Assembly: GCF_036170895.1 (NCBI RefSeq) | Contig: NZ_CP108036.1 | Coordinates: 4,591,501-4,655,500 of the forward strand | Direction: 5' to 3' | DNA length: 64,000 nt | Origin: Streptomyces erythrochromogenes | GTDB lineage: Bacteria; Actinomycetota; Actinomycetes; Streptomycetales; Streptomycetaceae | Shown: one piece after another, positions 1 to 7,650 of the stretch | Position numbering within the stretch: position 1 is the stretch's first letter | How the letters are laid out: each line of letters starts with the position of its first letter | Translations under genes and position numbers: made by a program | The notes under the pieces: model-generated | Seen by the model: only the letters and a program-made list of their open reading frames with translations | Database searches by the model: none | What the model was told of the DNA's origin: nothing

Positions 1-216
1 ATGCTGTGGCGGGGAGCCTGGCCGGACGTGCCCGGCATACCGTCCTCGTCGGCCGACCCGACGAACCAGCGTGTGGAGTTGGACCTCAACGAGGACCATC
101 CCGACGGGCGGCACACCGTCTACGTGCACTTCGCGACCGCCGACGACGCGGGCGCCGCCCATCTCGCGGCCTTCGTCGGCGGGACCGTGCTCGGTCCTGT
201 GCAGGTGGGGCGGTGA
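1..216 (+). CDS. 3' end of an unrecognised protein (partial)
   Basis: The frame is open from the first base of the window and stops at TGA 214-216, giving 71 residues. No ribosome-binding site can be judged because the window begins here, so this is most likely the C-terminal part of a longer gene. The residues around NQRVELDLNEDHPDGRHTVY are polar and the tail is small and hydrophobic (AAHLAAFVGGTVLGPVQVG). I do not recognise a family and give no function. Confidence 0.45.
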   Translation: MLWRGAWPDVPGIPSSSADPTNQRVELDLNEDHPDGRHTVYVHFATADDAGAAHLAAFVGGTVLGPVQVGR

Positions 217-236
217 GCGACGCCCGGCCGGAGTAC

Positions 237-270
237 GCCGGCATGCGCGCGGGCGGTCGGGCATGCCGGC
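237..270. repeat. Perfect inverted repeat before trpF
   Basis: GCCGGCATGC at 237-246 is repeated exactly inverted at 261-270 with a 14-base spacer. It lies between the stop of the first gene and trpF. No T-run follows. It could be a terminator for the upstream gene or an RNA structure in the trpF leader. A short direct repeat of GGCTCCGGCCC follows immediately. Confidence 0.5.
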
Positions 271-321
271 GGCTCCGGCCCGGCTCCGGCCCGGCCGTCC
301 GGGTCCGCATAGGCTGGACGC

Positions 322-921
322 ATGGCTGACCTCTTCGTCAAGATCTGCGGGCTCAGGACCGCGCCGGACGTCGACGCCGCGGTGGCGGCCGGGGCCGATG
401 CCGTCGGGTTCGTGTTCGCGCCCGGCAGCCCCCGTACGGTCGACGCCGCCACCGCGCGCGAGCTGGCGGCCCGGGTGCCGGACACGGTGCTGACCGTCGG
501 GGTGTTCCGCGGGCAGTCCGTCGAGGAGGTGCGCCGCTTCGCCGAGGAGAGCGGAGTGCGGGGCGTACAGCTGCACGGCGAGGAGGGCCCCGAGGACTTC
601 GCGGCGCTTCGCGCCGAGGGCCGCACCCTGCTGCGGGCCACGGCCCGGCGGGTGGAGCGCTGCGGTGAGTACGGCGAGGACCTGCTGCTGCTCGACGCCC
701 CCGACCCGGGCTCCGGCAAGCCGTGGAACTGGGGCTCGGCGGACTTCACCGCGCCCGACGGCCGGTGGCTGCTGGCCGGCGGGTTGAACCCGGGCAACGT
801 GCGCGAGGCGCTCGCCGCCACCGGGGCGTGGGGCGTGGACGTGTCCAGCGGCGTCGAGCGGGAGCGCGGCGTGAAGTCTCCGGAGCTGATCCGCGCCTTC
901 GTCGAGGCGGCCCGCGGCTGA
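322..921 (+). CDS. trpF: Phosphoribosylanthranilate isomerase TrpF
   Basis: This is a single-domain TIM-barrel enzyme of 199 residues, the usual size for bacterial TrpF. It isomerises N-(5'-phosphoribosyl)anthranilate to CdRP in cytoplasmic tryptophan biosynthesis. The general-base cysteine lies in KICGL (Cys9) and the general-acid aspartate in LLLLDAPD (Asp125). The phosphate-binding end is visible as LLAGGLNPGNV and GVDVSSGVE. It stands apart from other trp genes. Some actinobacteria lack trpF and use the bifunctional PriA, so this organism may have both. Confidence in the family is high. Confidence 0.93.
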   Translation: MADLFVKICGLRTAPDVDAAVAAGADAVGFVFAPGSPRTVDAATARELAARVPDTVLTVGVFRGQSVEEVRRFAEESGVRGVQLHGEEGPEDFAALRAEGRTLLRATARRVERCGEYGEDLLLLDAPDPGSGKPWNWGSADFTAPDGRWLLAGGLNPGNVREALAATGAWGVDVSSGVERERGVKSPELIRAFVEAARG

Positions 922-1134
922 ATCGCGGGGCCCACGCCGACGCCGCGCCGGTGCCGACGCCGATGCCGACGGCCCCGGCACGACTGCCGTGGGCCGCAGT
1001 CCGTGGGCCGCGGCAACACGATCGGTGTTGGCACGGCCGTCCACGCCCCGTGACGCGGCGGCGCATGGGATGCGGGGGACGGGGCATCCGGGCGGTGAGG
1101 GCGGTTCGTCGTCCAGGAGCAGGAGGTGGAAGCC

Positions 1135-1317
1135 GTGCGCCGTACGAAGGTGCTGAACTCCTTTCCCGCCGGTGACCCTTACGGCAGTTGGCCCGCCGAG
1201 GAGTACGCGGCCAGGTGCCGGGAGCGGGGCCAGCGGGCGACCGTCGTGATGGACCTCGACCGGGACGCCTTCCTCGTCGTGGCCCTCGACGCGGACGCGC
1301 CGCAGCGGGCGGCGTGA
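1135..1317 (+). CDS. Small conserved hypothetical protein
   Basis: A 60-residue acidic protein starting MRRTKVLNSFPAGDPYGSW. I chose GTG 1135 because AGGAGG at 1121-1126 sits 8 bases upstream; the in-frame GTG at 1126 overlaps that site. Conserved-looking features are the PYGSWPAEEYAARC stretch and a hydrophobic end (FLVVALDAD). It has no signal peptide or membrane segment and I do not recognise a domain. It stands alone between trpF and the kinase gene, which is convergent. Confidence 0.55.
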   Translation: MRRTKVLNSFPAGDPYGSWPAEEYAARCRERGQRATVVMDLDRDAFLVVALDADAPQRAA

Positions 1318-1326
1318 CGCCCTGCG

Positions 1327-3027
1327 TCAGGAGGCCGCGCGCCAGACCGTCATGTCGGCCCTGATCCAGCTGGGGTCCTTCGACAGGCCCGGGGCCGACT
1401 TGATCCCGATGACGAACAGCGCGATGTCCCCCGAGGGGTGTCTGACGCAGACCTCGCTGCCGGCCGCCAGGACATGCAGCGTCAGGTCGTTCTCCCTGGC
1501 GAACCTCAGCTCCTCGCGGCACGTTTCGAGGTTGCCGGTGCCCGCCTTCTGCGGCATGGAGAACACGCTCGCGTCGCTCTGCATCGTGCAGCCGCTGGCC
1601 AGCCCGCACTTCATGCGGATGTCCCCCGTGCGGTCGCCGTCGTCGTGCTGGACGGGCTCCTTGATGCTGATCGAGTTCTTCTCGTTCAGCTCCAGCCCCG
1701 GGTAGGGGACGGGCTTGGGCGGCTGGGACGCGCTCGGCGTCGGAGTGGGCGAGGGGGTGGCTCCGGTCGCCGGCGCCGGGCCGGACGGCTTGGCCGCGGC
1801 CGCCGCCTCACGTTCGGCCGCCCGGTCCGTCACGTCCATGAGCTTCCAGCCCAGGCCCCCGAGCGTCAGCGCACCCGTCACCGCCGCCACGGTGGCGACC
1901 CGCGCGGTCCGCCGCCGCTTGAGCCCGGCGGCCGCCGCCGCCGCGGCCGATGTCGCCGGCGACGCCGCGGCTCCCGCCGGGGCGGCCGTCACGTGTCCCG
2001 CGCCGCCCGGGGCCGCACCGCCCGGGGCCGCACCGCCCGGGGCCGCACCGCTCGGGGCCGCGTCCCCCGAGGCCGCGCCGCCCGAGGTGTCGCTCCCCGA
2101 CGTCGCGCCTGCCGCGGCGGGCCGTGCGACCGGCTCCGGTACCTCCTCCTCCAGGCCGGCCACCTCCCGCCAGACGGCCGGTCCGCCGCCGGCGGTGGCC
2201 TCCTCGCCCAGGTAGGCGCGGCACCACGCCAGGATCTCCGCCGGGGTGGCCCGCTCTGCCGGTTCGGTGGCCAGGCACAGCGCGAACAGCGGACGCAGCG
2301 GCTCCGGCAGCCGGGTCAGGTCGGGCTGGGAGTGCACGATCCGGAACAGCACGGTCATGGACGGCCCGTCCCCGTACAGCGGCTTGCCCAGCGCCGCGAA
2401 CGCCGCGGTCTGCCCGAGCGCGAAGACGTCGGTGGCCGGCGTGGTCTCGCCCGCCAGCCCCTGCTCGGGGGCCATGTACTGGGGCGTGCCGATGGTGTTG
2501 CCCGTGGCGGTGGCCGTCAGGCCGGAGGCCTGCGAGATGCCGAAGTCGATGACCCGGGGCCCGTCGGCGGCCAGCAGCACGTTCGACGGCTTCAGGTCCC
2601 GGTGCACGATGCCCGCGTCGTGGACGGCCACGAGGGCCTCGGCCACGCCCGCGATCAGCCACACCACCGCGGCGTCGGGCAGCGGCCCGCGCCGGGCGAC
2701 GGCCTCCGACAGCGAGGGGCCGGGCACGTAGACGGTGGCCAGCCACGGCGGCGTCGCCTGCGCGTCGGCGTCGATCAGCTCGGCCGTGTACGCGCCCCGG
2801 ACCCGCCGCGCGGCCTCCACCTCCCGGCGGAAGCGCCGCCGGAAGGTCGGGTCCTCGGCCAGCTCGGGATGCACCACCTTGATCGCGACGGGGCGGCCGC
2901 CCTGGGTGTGCGACAGGTACACCCGGCCCATGCCTCCCGAGCCCAGCCGCGCGGCGAGGCGGTAGCCGCCCACGGTCTGCGGATCGTCAGCCCGCAGCGG
3001 TTGGAACACATCGGTCGCGCTGTTCAT
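1327..3027 (-). CDS. Membrane-anchored Ser/Thr protein kinase (PknB-type)
   Basis: A 566-residue Hanks-type kinase. The N-terminal catalytic domain (about residues 20-275) has the glycine loop GSGGMG, catalytic Lys50 in AIK, HRD at 142-144, DFG at 161-163 and APE at 186-188, so it should be active. An Ala/Gly/Pro-rich juxtamembrane linker follows, then one transmembrane segment (TVAAVTGALTLGGLGW), then a Pro-rich stalk and an extracellular domain with several cysteines. That outer domain has no PASTA repeats, so the ligand is unknown. The linker DNA contains three 15-bp repeats (2011-2055). It probably phosphorylates cytoplasmic targets in response to an outside signal. Confidence 0.92.
   Translation of the reverse strand: MNSATDVFQPLRADDPQTVGGYRLAARLGSGGMGRVYLSHTQGGRPVAIKVVHPELAEDPTFRRRFRREVEAARRVRGAYTAELIDADAQATPPWLATVYVPGPSLSEAVARRGPLPDAAVVWLIAGVAEALVAVHDAGIVHRDLKPSNVLLAADGPRVIDFGISQASGLTATATGNTIGTPQYMAPEQGLAGETTPATDVFALGQTAAFAALGKPLYGDGPSMTVLFRIVHSQPDLTRLPEPLRPLFALCLATEPAERATPAEILAWCRAYLGEEATAGGGPAVWREVAGLEEEVPEPVARPAAAGATSGSDTSGGAASGDAAPSGAAPGGAAPGGAAPGGAGHVTAAPAGAAASPATSAAAAAAAGLKRRRTARVATVAAVTGALTLGGLGWKLMDVTDRAAEREAAAAAKPSGPAPATGATPSPTPTPSASQPPKPVPYPGLELNEKNSISIKEPVQHDDGDRTGDIRMKCGLASGCTMQSDASVFSMPQKAGTGNLETCREELRFARENDLTLHVLAAGSEVCVRHPSGDIALFVIGIKSAPGLSKDPSWIRADMTVWRAAS
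2011..2055. repeat. Three 15-bp tandem repeats inside the kinase linker
   Basis: The unit GGCCGCACCGCCCGG occurs at 2011-2025 and 2026-2040, with a one-base variant at 2041-2055. The length is a multiple of three, so copy number can vary without breaking the frame. On the minus strand it encodes a repeated P-G-G-A-A type linker just before the membrane segment. Confidence 0.8.
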
Positions 3028-3156
3028 CGGTCTCCCCCCGATCCCCCCGTGACCAACCGGTGAGTTGATCCACGTAACCCTAAGCGCCGGGTGAGGACGG
3101 AGAGGTGCCGGGGAGCCGGCGCGGCCGGGGCGGGCCGTGCCGGGGAGGCGCTCCGG

Positions 3157-3510
3157 TCAGTCGGCCGTGCCGAAGGAGGACACGCCGCCGTCCTCCTGTA
3201 CGGACTCCACGCCGGGGATGACGCGCAGGGCCACGACCTGGCCGGGGCTCAGCCGGGCGGAGAAACCGTGCAGGGCGGTGCGGTAGACGTAGTCCGGGGA
3301 GGCCCCGACCATCCGGGCCACCGTCGCCGGATCGACGTCCTTGTGCACGGTGACGATGTAGGGGGCTTCGTCGCCGACGGCCGCACGGGCCACGGGCGAG
3401 GCCACGGCGGCGGTGGCCGTGGCCATGGGCAGGGCGGTGACGGCGGCCAGCGCGGCGGCGGCCGCGACCACGGGCAGGGCTCGGCCCGCTCGGCTCAGGA
3501 GGATGCGCAT
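3157..3510 (-). CDS. Secreted I9-type (subtilisin propeptide-like) protease inhibitor
   Basis: A 117-residue protein with an N-terminal signal peptide (MRILLSRAGRALPVVAAAAAL, cleavage probably near ATAAVA). The mature part matches the pattern of peptidase inhibitor I9: YIVTVHKDVDP, then YRTALHGFSARLSPGQVVALR, then GVESVQEDG. In the family this domain is the prodomain of S8 subtilases, which folds and inhibits the protease. Here it ends just after the propeptide with no catalytic domain. It may be a stand-alone secreted inhibitor or the severed front of a protease gene. A subtilase relic lies next door on the other strand. Confidence 0.75.
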   Translation of the reverse strand: MRILLSRAGRALPVVAAAAALAAVTALPMATATAAVASPVARAAVGDEAPYIVTVHKDVDPATVARMVGASPDYVYRTALHGFSARLSPGQVVALRVIPGVESVQEDGGVSSFGTAD

Positions 3511-3626
3511 GGGGGGAGGCCATCACGCGCCGCGGTGCGGGTCAACGACGTCCGGGGGTGTGGCGGGCGCACGGGCGGCGCACCGGCCGTGCGCCCCCTG
3601 GGGTGGCGGCGGACCGTACGGGTGAT

Positions 3627-3807
3627 CCTTCCGGGGCCGACAACGGCCCCCGCTTCGACCAGGAGACCGACTTCTCCCACTGGGGTGAACTCCTCGACCT
3701 CTACGCCCCCGGCCAGGACATCCTCTCCGCCCGCCTCGGCGGAGGACGTCATCCAGAACCTCAGCGACAACGGCCCCGACAAGCTGCTGTTCACCAACGG
3801 CCTCTGA
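3627..3807 (+). pseudogene. Relic of an S8 subtilase C-terminal region
   Basis: Two adjacent frames carry subtilase signatures. Frame 3 (about 3627-3735) reads FSHWGELLDLYAPGQDILSA, like the loop near the subtilase oxyanion and calcium region. Frame 1 (about 3737-3807) reads VIQNLSDNGPDKLLFTNGL and then stops, like the end of secreted Streptomyces subtilases. The stretch that should lie between them, including the GTSMA-type catalytic serine motif, is missing. I infer an internal deletion with a change of frame. No start or front half is visible. Confidence 0.7.
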
Positions 3808-3832
3808 CGGGGCCCCCTTTCGGGGGCGCCGA
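3808..3832 (+). terminator. Stem-loop after the subtilase relic
   Basis: GGGGCCCCC and GGGGGCGCC pair around a short TTTC loop immediately after the relic's stop codon, with one mismatch. No T-run follows. Probably the original protease gene's terminator. Confidence 0.45.
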
Positions 3833-3855
3833 CTAGGCTGTGCCCGAGGGGGATC

Positions 3856-5259
3856 ATGAACAACAGCACGCTCCAGGGCGCGCGGTGGCTGCCGCGCGCC
3901 CTGTTCATCTCCGGCACGGCCGTCGCCGCCGTGACCGCCCTGTACCTGTTCCTGCTGAGCCAGTTGGTCTCCGTCGACTGGACCCGCGGCCGGGGCTGGC
4001 TGCTCCTGCTCACCCCGGCCCTCGGGGTCCTCGCGTACGTACTGCTGGCGCGCGGGCGCGGCGGTTCCCGGGGCGCGGCGGTCCGCTGCGTGGCGGCGGT
4101 CGTCGCGCTGGCCGCGCTGTGGCCGGCGTGGCAGGGGTACGCGTGGATGCGCGGCCCGCAGGCGTACGCATGGACCTGGTGGCAGCGGGAGAACCCGGAA
4201 TCGGCCCGGCCGATCGGCGCCTGGCAGCTTCCGGGGGCGGGACTCGTACGGGCCCGCACCGACGGGCTGCACCTGTACAACGGTGAGGGCCGCTCGGCCG
4301 GAGGGCGGGCCGCCCCCGAGGGCACTGCCTTCTGCGCCCTGAGCCGGACCGTCGCGCACGACGTCGGACTGGTCGCGGCGGCGCGGACCCCTGGCGGGTG
4401 CGGCACGCGGGTATCGGCCGTGGACCTGAAGCAGGACGAGGAACTGTGGGCCAAGGACCTCCCGGCTGCCCCGCCCGCCGACGGGGACACACCGGCCGTC
4501 GCGGTCGTCGACGACACCGCCGTGGTCGTGTCGGACGGCGCCCTCCTCGGCCTGGACCTGCGGAGCGGCGAGGAACGCTGGCGGGCGCCGGCCCCGGCCG
4601 ACTGCCGGGTCCGCGCGCTCGACGGCGCGGCCGACCGGGTCCTGTACGTGGAGGACTGCCCGGGCACCGGTACCGGCACCGCGCGGCTGACGTCACTGGA
4701 CGCGCGGACCGGCATCCCGGCCTGGCAGACCCCGCTGCGGGTCCCTCGCGGTGAGCTGCGGATGCTGTCGGCGCGCCCGATCGCGCTGCGCGCGGGGGAC
4801 GCGGTGCGGCTCTTCGACGACGCGGGGCGCGAGCGCGGCGCGATACCGGTGGCGGGCCCGAAAGAGGACCTCCTCGCGGAACCGGGCCCGCTGGTCAGCG
4901 GTGACCTGCTGGTCCTTCCGGTGAAGGGCAAGGTCCCGGGGATCTCCGCGTACTCCCTGCTGGACGGCCGCCGCGCATGGCACGCCGGGCTCGACGGGGC
5001 CACGGTCCTCGGCCTGGCGCAGGGCCGCGCCCCGGGCGGGGTCGACGTGGTGACGTCGACCGCCGCGCGGACGCACCTGTGGCACCTGGACGGCACCACG
5101 GGCAGGCCGAAGGCCGAGCCCACGATCCTGCGGGACGTCCCGCTGGGCCGCCGGTTCGAGATCTACCCGACGGGCGTCGAGGGCTACACCTTCGTGAACC
5201 TGGACCCGGCGGGCGAACTGCCGTCGTATGTAGCCCTGAAGCGAGTCATAGGCTGGTGA
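3856..5259 (+). CDS. Membrane protein with PQQ-like beta-propeller domain
   Basis: A 467-residue protein whose ATG follows a GAGGGGG site. Three membrane segments fill the first ~100 residues (ALFISGTAVAAVTALYLFLL, WLLLLTPALGVLAYVLL, VAAVVALAALWPAWQG). The rest is a soluble domain of repeated strands with PQQ-like signatures: VVSDGALLGLDLRSGEERW, LTSLDARTGIPAWQTPL, ISAYSLLDGRRAWHAGL, LWHLDGTTGRP. Such propellers normally scaffold protein or ligand binding; no cofactor site is evident. Function is unknown. Its 3' end overlaps the convergent DUF397 gene by 14 bases. Confidence 0.75.
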   Translation: MNNSTLQGARWLPRALFISGTAVAAVTALYLFLLSQLVSVDWTRGRGWLLLLTPALGVLAYVLLARGRGGSRGAAVRCVAAVVALAALWPAWQGYAWMRGPQAYAWTWWQRENPESARPIGAWQLPGAGLVRARTDGLHLYNGEGRSAGGRAAPEGTAFCALSRTVAHDVGLVAAARTPGGCGTRVSAVDLKQDEELWAKDLPAAPPADGDTPAVAVVDDTAVVVSDGALLGLDLRSGEERWRAPAPADCRVRALDGAADRVLYVEDCPGTGTGTARLTSLDARTGIPAWQTPLRVPRGELRMLSARPIALRAGDAVRLFDDAGRERGAIPVAGPKEDLLAEPGPLVSGDLLVLPVKGKVPGISAYSLLDGRRAWHAGLDGATVLGLAQGRAPGGVDVVTSTAARTHLWHLDGTTGRPKAEPTILRDVPLGRRFEIYPTGVEGYTFVNLDPAGELPSYVALKRVIGW

Positions 5260-5470
5260 CGAACGCCTTCCAGGCGGGCCCGCGGAAGGTCAGGTGTGGC
5301 CCGTCCGGCACCTTCGAGTCCCGGACGGGAACCGTGACGCTGGCGCTGGCCCCGCTGTGGGTGGACTTCCGCCAGGTGGCCATCTCCAGGCAGTTGCCAC
5401 CGTCCCCGGCGCTGTAGCTCGATTTGTGCCAGGTGGCCGCTGCGAGGTCGTACTCAGGCGTGCTCATCAT
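5246..5470 (-). CDS. DUF397 protein with duplicated front half
   Basis: A 74-residue DUF397 protein, the usual small partner of XRE/DUF5753 regulators in streptomycetes (BldB/WhiJ-type pairs). The N-terminal signature is present twice: TWHKSSYSAGDGGNCLE and then TWRKSTHSGASASV, followed by one complete tail, VPVRDSKVPDGPHLTF and WKAFV. The usual protein has one such module, so the first is a partial duplication. The start overlaps the end of the XRE gene, with GGAGG inside it, so translation is probably coupled. ATG 5467 is an alternative start. Confidence 0.85.
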   Translation of the reverse strand: MMSTPEYDLAAATWHKSSYSAGDGGNCLEMATWRKSTHSGASASVTVPVRDSKVPDGPHLTFRGPAWKAFVTSL

Positions 5471-6290
5471 GGTCGTAATCCTCCGCCACGGACTCGATCA
5501 GGGCCAGTGATTCCCGAGGTGGTAGCGAGCTGGCCGTCAGCAGATCGTAGGTCAGCGTCCGCTGGTTGACGGTGGCCGGATCGTCCAGCAACAGTCCCGT
5601 CTCCAGGCCTTCAACGTAGACCAGAGGCGGAGCGTCATCGAATGACATCAGCCTGAGCGGGCCGCCCAGGACGGGATGTGCCCCGGCGGTGAAGGGGATC
5701 ACCTGGAGGATTATCCGGTGCGACCGTGCCAGGGCCGCGAGATGACGCAGCGCGTCCGCCATCACCTGTCGGCTGCCAACCTCCCGCCGAAGAACTGCCT
5801 CGTCAAGGACGGTCCACAACAGTGGGGTTGTTGGATCCTCCAGTAGGGCGGCGCGAGCCATTCGGTTCGTGACCAGCTCGTCGATGGTCTCCTCCGTGGC
5901 CGTCGGCTGGTAAGCGCGGAAGACGGCGCGGGCGTACGGTTCGGTCTGCAGCAGCCCCGGGATGATCAGGGGCGCGTACTCGCGGATGGCTCTCGCCAGA
6001 GCCTCCGCTTCTGCCGCGGCGGCGAAGTGGTCGGGGTACTTGGACTTGGCCGCCGCGCCGCAGTTGCGGGCGAAGAAGCCGTTCGCGTCGAGGATGTCGT
6101 CGATCTGGCGGGCGAATTCGATGTGCATCCGGCGCGTGCCCGCTTCGAGTTGGCCGATGAACGAACCGCTCACGAAAAGCGGTTCGCCCAACTCGGCCTG
6201 GCTCATGCCCGCCCGCTCGCGCGCCACGCGCAGTTCGGCGCCGAGCAGGGCTCGGGGTGAGGAGGAAGGGTCGAGGTTCTTACCTGCCAC
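5454..6290 (-). CDS. XRE-family regulator with DUF5753 domain
   Basis: A 278-residue DNA-binding protein. The N-terminal helix-turn-helix covers about residues 15-70 (LRVARERAGMSQAELGEPLF, then GSFIGQLEAGTRRM). The DUF5753 sensor-like domain follows (LIIPGLLQTEPYARAVF, LLRREVGSRQVMADALRHL, VYVEGLETGLLLDDP). The GTG start at 6290 has GGAG 7 bases upstream. In this class the regulator works with the DUF397 protein encoded immediately downstream, often in development or antibiotic control. The actual target here is not known; the divergent 6406-7331 genes are the obvious candidates. Confidence 0.9.
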   Translation of the reverse strand: MAGKNLDPSSSPRALLGAELRVARERAGMSQAELGEPLFVSGSFIGQLEAGTRRMHIEFARQIDDILDANGFFARNCGAAAKSKYPDHFAAAAEAEALARAIREYAPLIIPGLLQTEPYARAVFRAYQPTATEETIDELVTNRMARAALLEDPTTPLLWTVLDEAVLRREVGSRQVMADALRHLAALARSHRIILQVIPFTAGAHPVLGGPLRLMSFDDAPPLVYVEGLETGLLLDDPATVNQRTLTYDLLTASSLPPRESLALIESVAEDYDHDEHA

Positions 6291-6405
6291 GGCAACTCCA
6301 AGGCCAACAGGTGGGGTTGTTCTCGGTGCTTCCTTGAAAGGCTAGCCAGGCGATCACCACTCTGTGTGCAGAACCCGACCACTCAGAGTAGAAAGGTGAC
6401 ATGTC

Positions 6406-6624
6406 ATGGTGCTCACGCCCACTGAACGGATCCGGGCGGCCGAGGAGGCCGTACGGGAACTGAGGGAAGCCCTCGACGGGGTGGGCGTCGTCTTTCCCTC
6501 CCTGGGCGTGGAAGGGGTCTCGGCGGCCGGTACGTACGGGCTGCCGTTGGTCGACCTGGGCCGCTGCAACCTGGACACCGCGCTCCGGCTGGCCGCCGTA
6601 CTCCACGAGCGGGCCCACCCGTGA
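6406..6624 (+). CDS. Small hypothetical protein, first gene of a pair
   Basis: A 72-residue protein starting MVLTPTERIRAAEEAVRELR. A GGTGA site lies 6 bases before ATG 6406; the ATG at 6401 is in another frame. The front is an amphipathic helix and the rest (LPLVDLGRCNLDTALRLAAVL) looks globular. Its stop overlaps the start of the next gene by four bases, indicating an operon. It is divergent from the XRE gene across a 115-bp shared promoter region. No known domain recognised. Confidence 0.7.
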   Translation: MVLTPTERIRAAEEAVRELREALDGVGVVFPSLGVEGVSAAGTYGLPLVDLGRCNLDTALRLAAVLHERAHP

Positions 6625-7331
6625 GCGAGTGCGAGCGGCCCCGGGTGGAGGCGGCGTTGGAAAGCTTCTTCGAGGTGGCGCAGAGCTGGGAGTTCGAGCT
6701 GGCGCTGAGTCTCTGCCTGCTGGAGCGGGAGGTGGTCGGGCCCGGTTGGCGGCGTCCGGGTACGGGTCTGGCGGTGCGGGTGCGCCGCGACGAGCGCAGC
6801 GGGCTGTGGGACGCGGTCGGTGACGACGGCAGGGCCCGGTTGCGGGAGACGGCGGAGACGGCGGATGAGGCGACCGCTCTGGTGCAGGAGGCGTTCGGGG
6901 TGGAGGGGTGGCGGCCGCAGCCCCCTCCACCGCCGGGCTGGCACCGGTTCACCCTGATCCACAGCCCTGTGGATGGCGGTTCCGGCAGCGGGGATCCGCG
7001 TTACGAGGCGGTCAGGGCGCAGCCGCCGCGGGGGTGCGTGCCGGACGATGTCGGAGGGCGTTTCGGGCTCCGGTGCGAGCGGCCCGGCGGCCGGCTGCTC
7101 GACGCGGTCGCCGAGACGTGCGCCGAGATCCGCCGCGAACACGGTCTGCTGATGGCCGACCTCGGGGTCGAGAAGGTGGGGGAGTGGTCGGCGGACGGTA
7201 CGGACGGGTGGGGCGCGGAGATCGTCGGCCAGTTGCTGCTGATGGCGGCGGAGCGGGGGCCGAAGCTCGGCTACTCCGTGGCGGACATGACCCGCTTCCT
7301 TCGGACGGCCGCCGGAGCCGGAGGTACCTGA
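6621..7331 (+). CDS. Hypothetical protein, second gene of a pair
   Basis: A 236-residue soluble protein beginning with GTG in a four-base overlap with the upstream gene. The N-terminal third is helical and acidic (FFEVAQSWEFELALSLCLLE). A Pro-rich hinge (QPPPPPGWHRF) separates it from a C-terminal part with LLDAVAETCAEIRREHGLL. No catalytic motif, membrane segment or signal peptide is visible. The gene pair and its divergent XRE/DUF397 neighbours suggest a regulated unit. I do not recognise the family. Confidence 0.65.
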   Translation: MSECERPRVEAALESFFEVAQSWEFELALSLCLLEREVVGPGWRRPGTGLAVRVRRDERSGLWDAVGDDGRARLRETAETADEATALVQEAFGVEGWRPQPPPPPGWHRFTLIHSPVDGGSGSGDPRYEAVRAQPPRGCVPDDVGGRFGLRCERPGGRLLDAVAETCAEIRREHGLLMADLGVEKVGEWSADGTDGWGAEIVGQLLLMAAERGPKLGYSVADMTRFLRTAAGAGGT

Positions 7332-7399
7332 GCCCGGAGTGGCCGCCGTCGCGACCCGGCCGCTCACCGACGTGATCGGCGAGTGGCCGTCCGGCGGCT

Positions 7400-7640
7400 G
7401 ATCGGTGTTGCCGACGCGCAGGACCACGTCCGTGGACTTGCCGGAGGTGAACGCCTGGGTTTCGTCCGCCCCGGCATTGATCTTCGTCGGGGTGGGTGCG
7501 GGGTCGCCCTTGCGCTTCTTCGCCGCCATGTTCTTGGCCGCGGCGCTGGCGGCCTTGGGGGAATCGAAGGCGAAGAGGGTGAACTCGACCTTTCGGTCGT
7601 CGTTGTGTGGGCGCGTTGAAGGTGCAGGGGTGCCGGGCCG
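7400..7640 (-). pseudogene. Decayed fragment of a secreted or lipoprotein-type gene
   Basis: On the minus strand the frame reads DRKVEFTLFAFDSPKAASAA, later INAGADETQAF and TDVVLRVGNT, a convincing protein-like stretch with good codon use. It resembles the C-terminal part of Streptomyces secreted proteins that end in an ADET...V-R-VGN pattern. There is no start: upstream the frame runs into the acetyltransferase gene, and downstream it runs on into unrelated sequence without an early stop. I read this as the remnant of a gene that lost both ends. It fills most of the 7332-7650 gap. Confidence 0.5.
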
Positions 7641-7650
7641 TTGAGCCAGG

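Noticed and set aside
1438..3063. Very long open frames opposite the kinase, and similar long antisense frames throughout
   Set aside because: In very GC-rich DNA, stop codons are rare in all frames. These frames have Arg/Gly/Pro-rich translations with no domains.
7383..7644. Plus-strand reading frames of 78-79 residues
   Set aside because: Protein-like content and codon bias are on the minus strand in this interval; the plus frames are shadows of the decayed gene.
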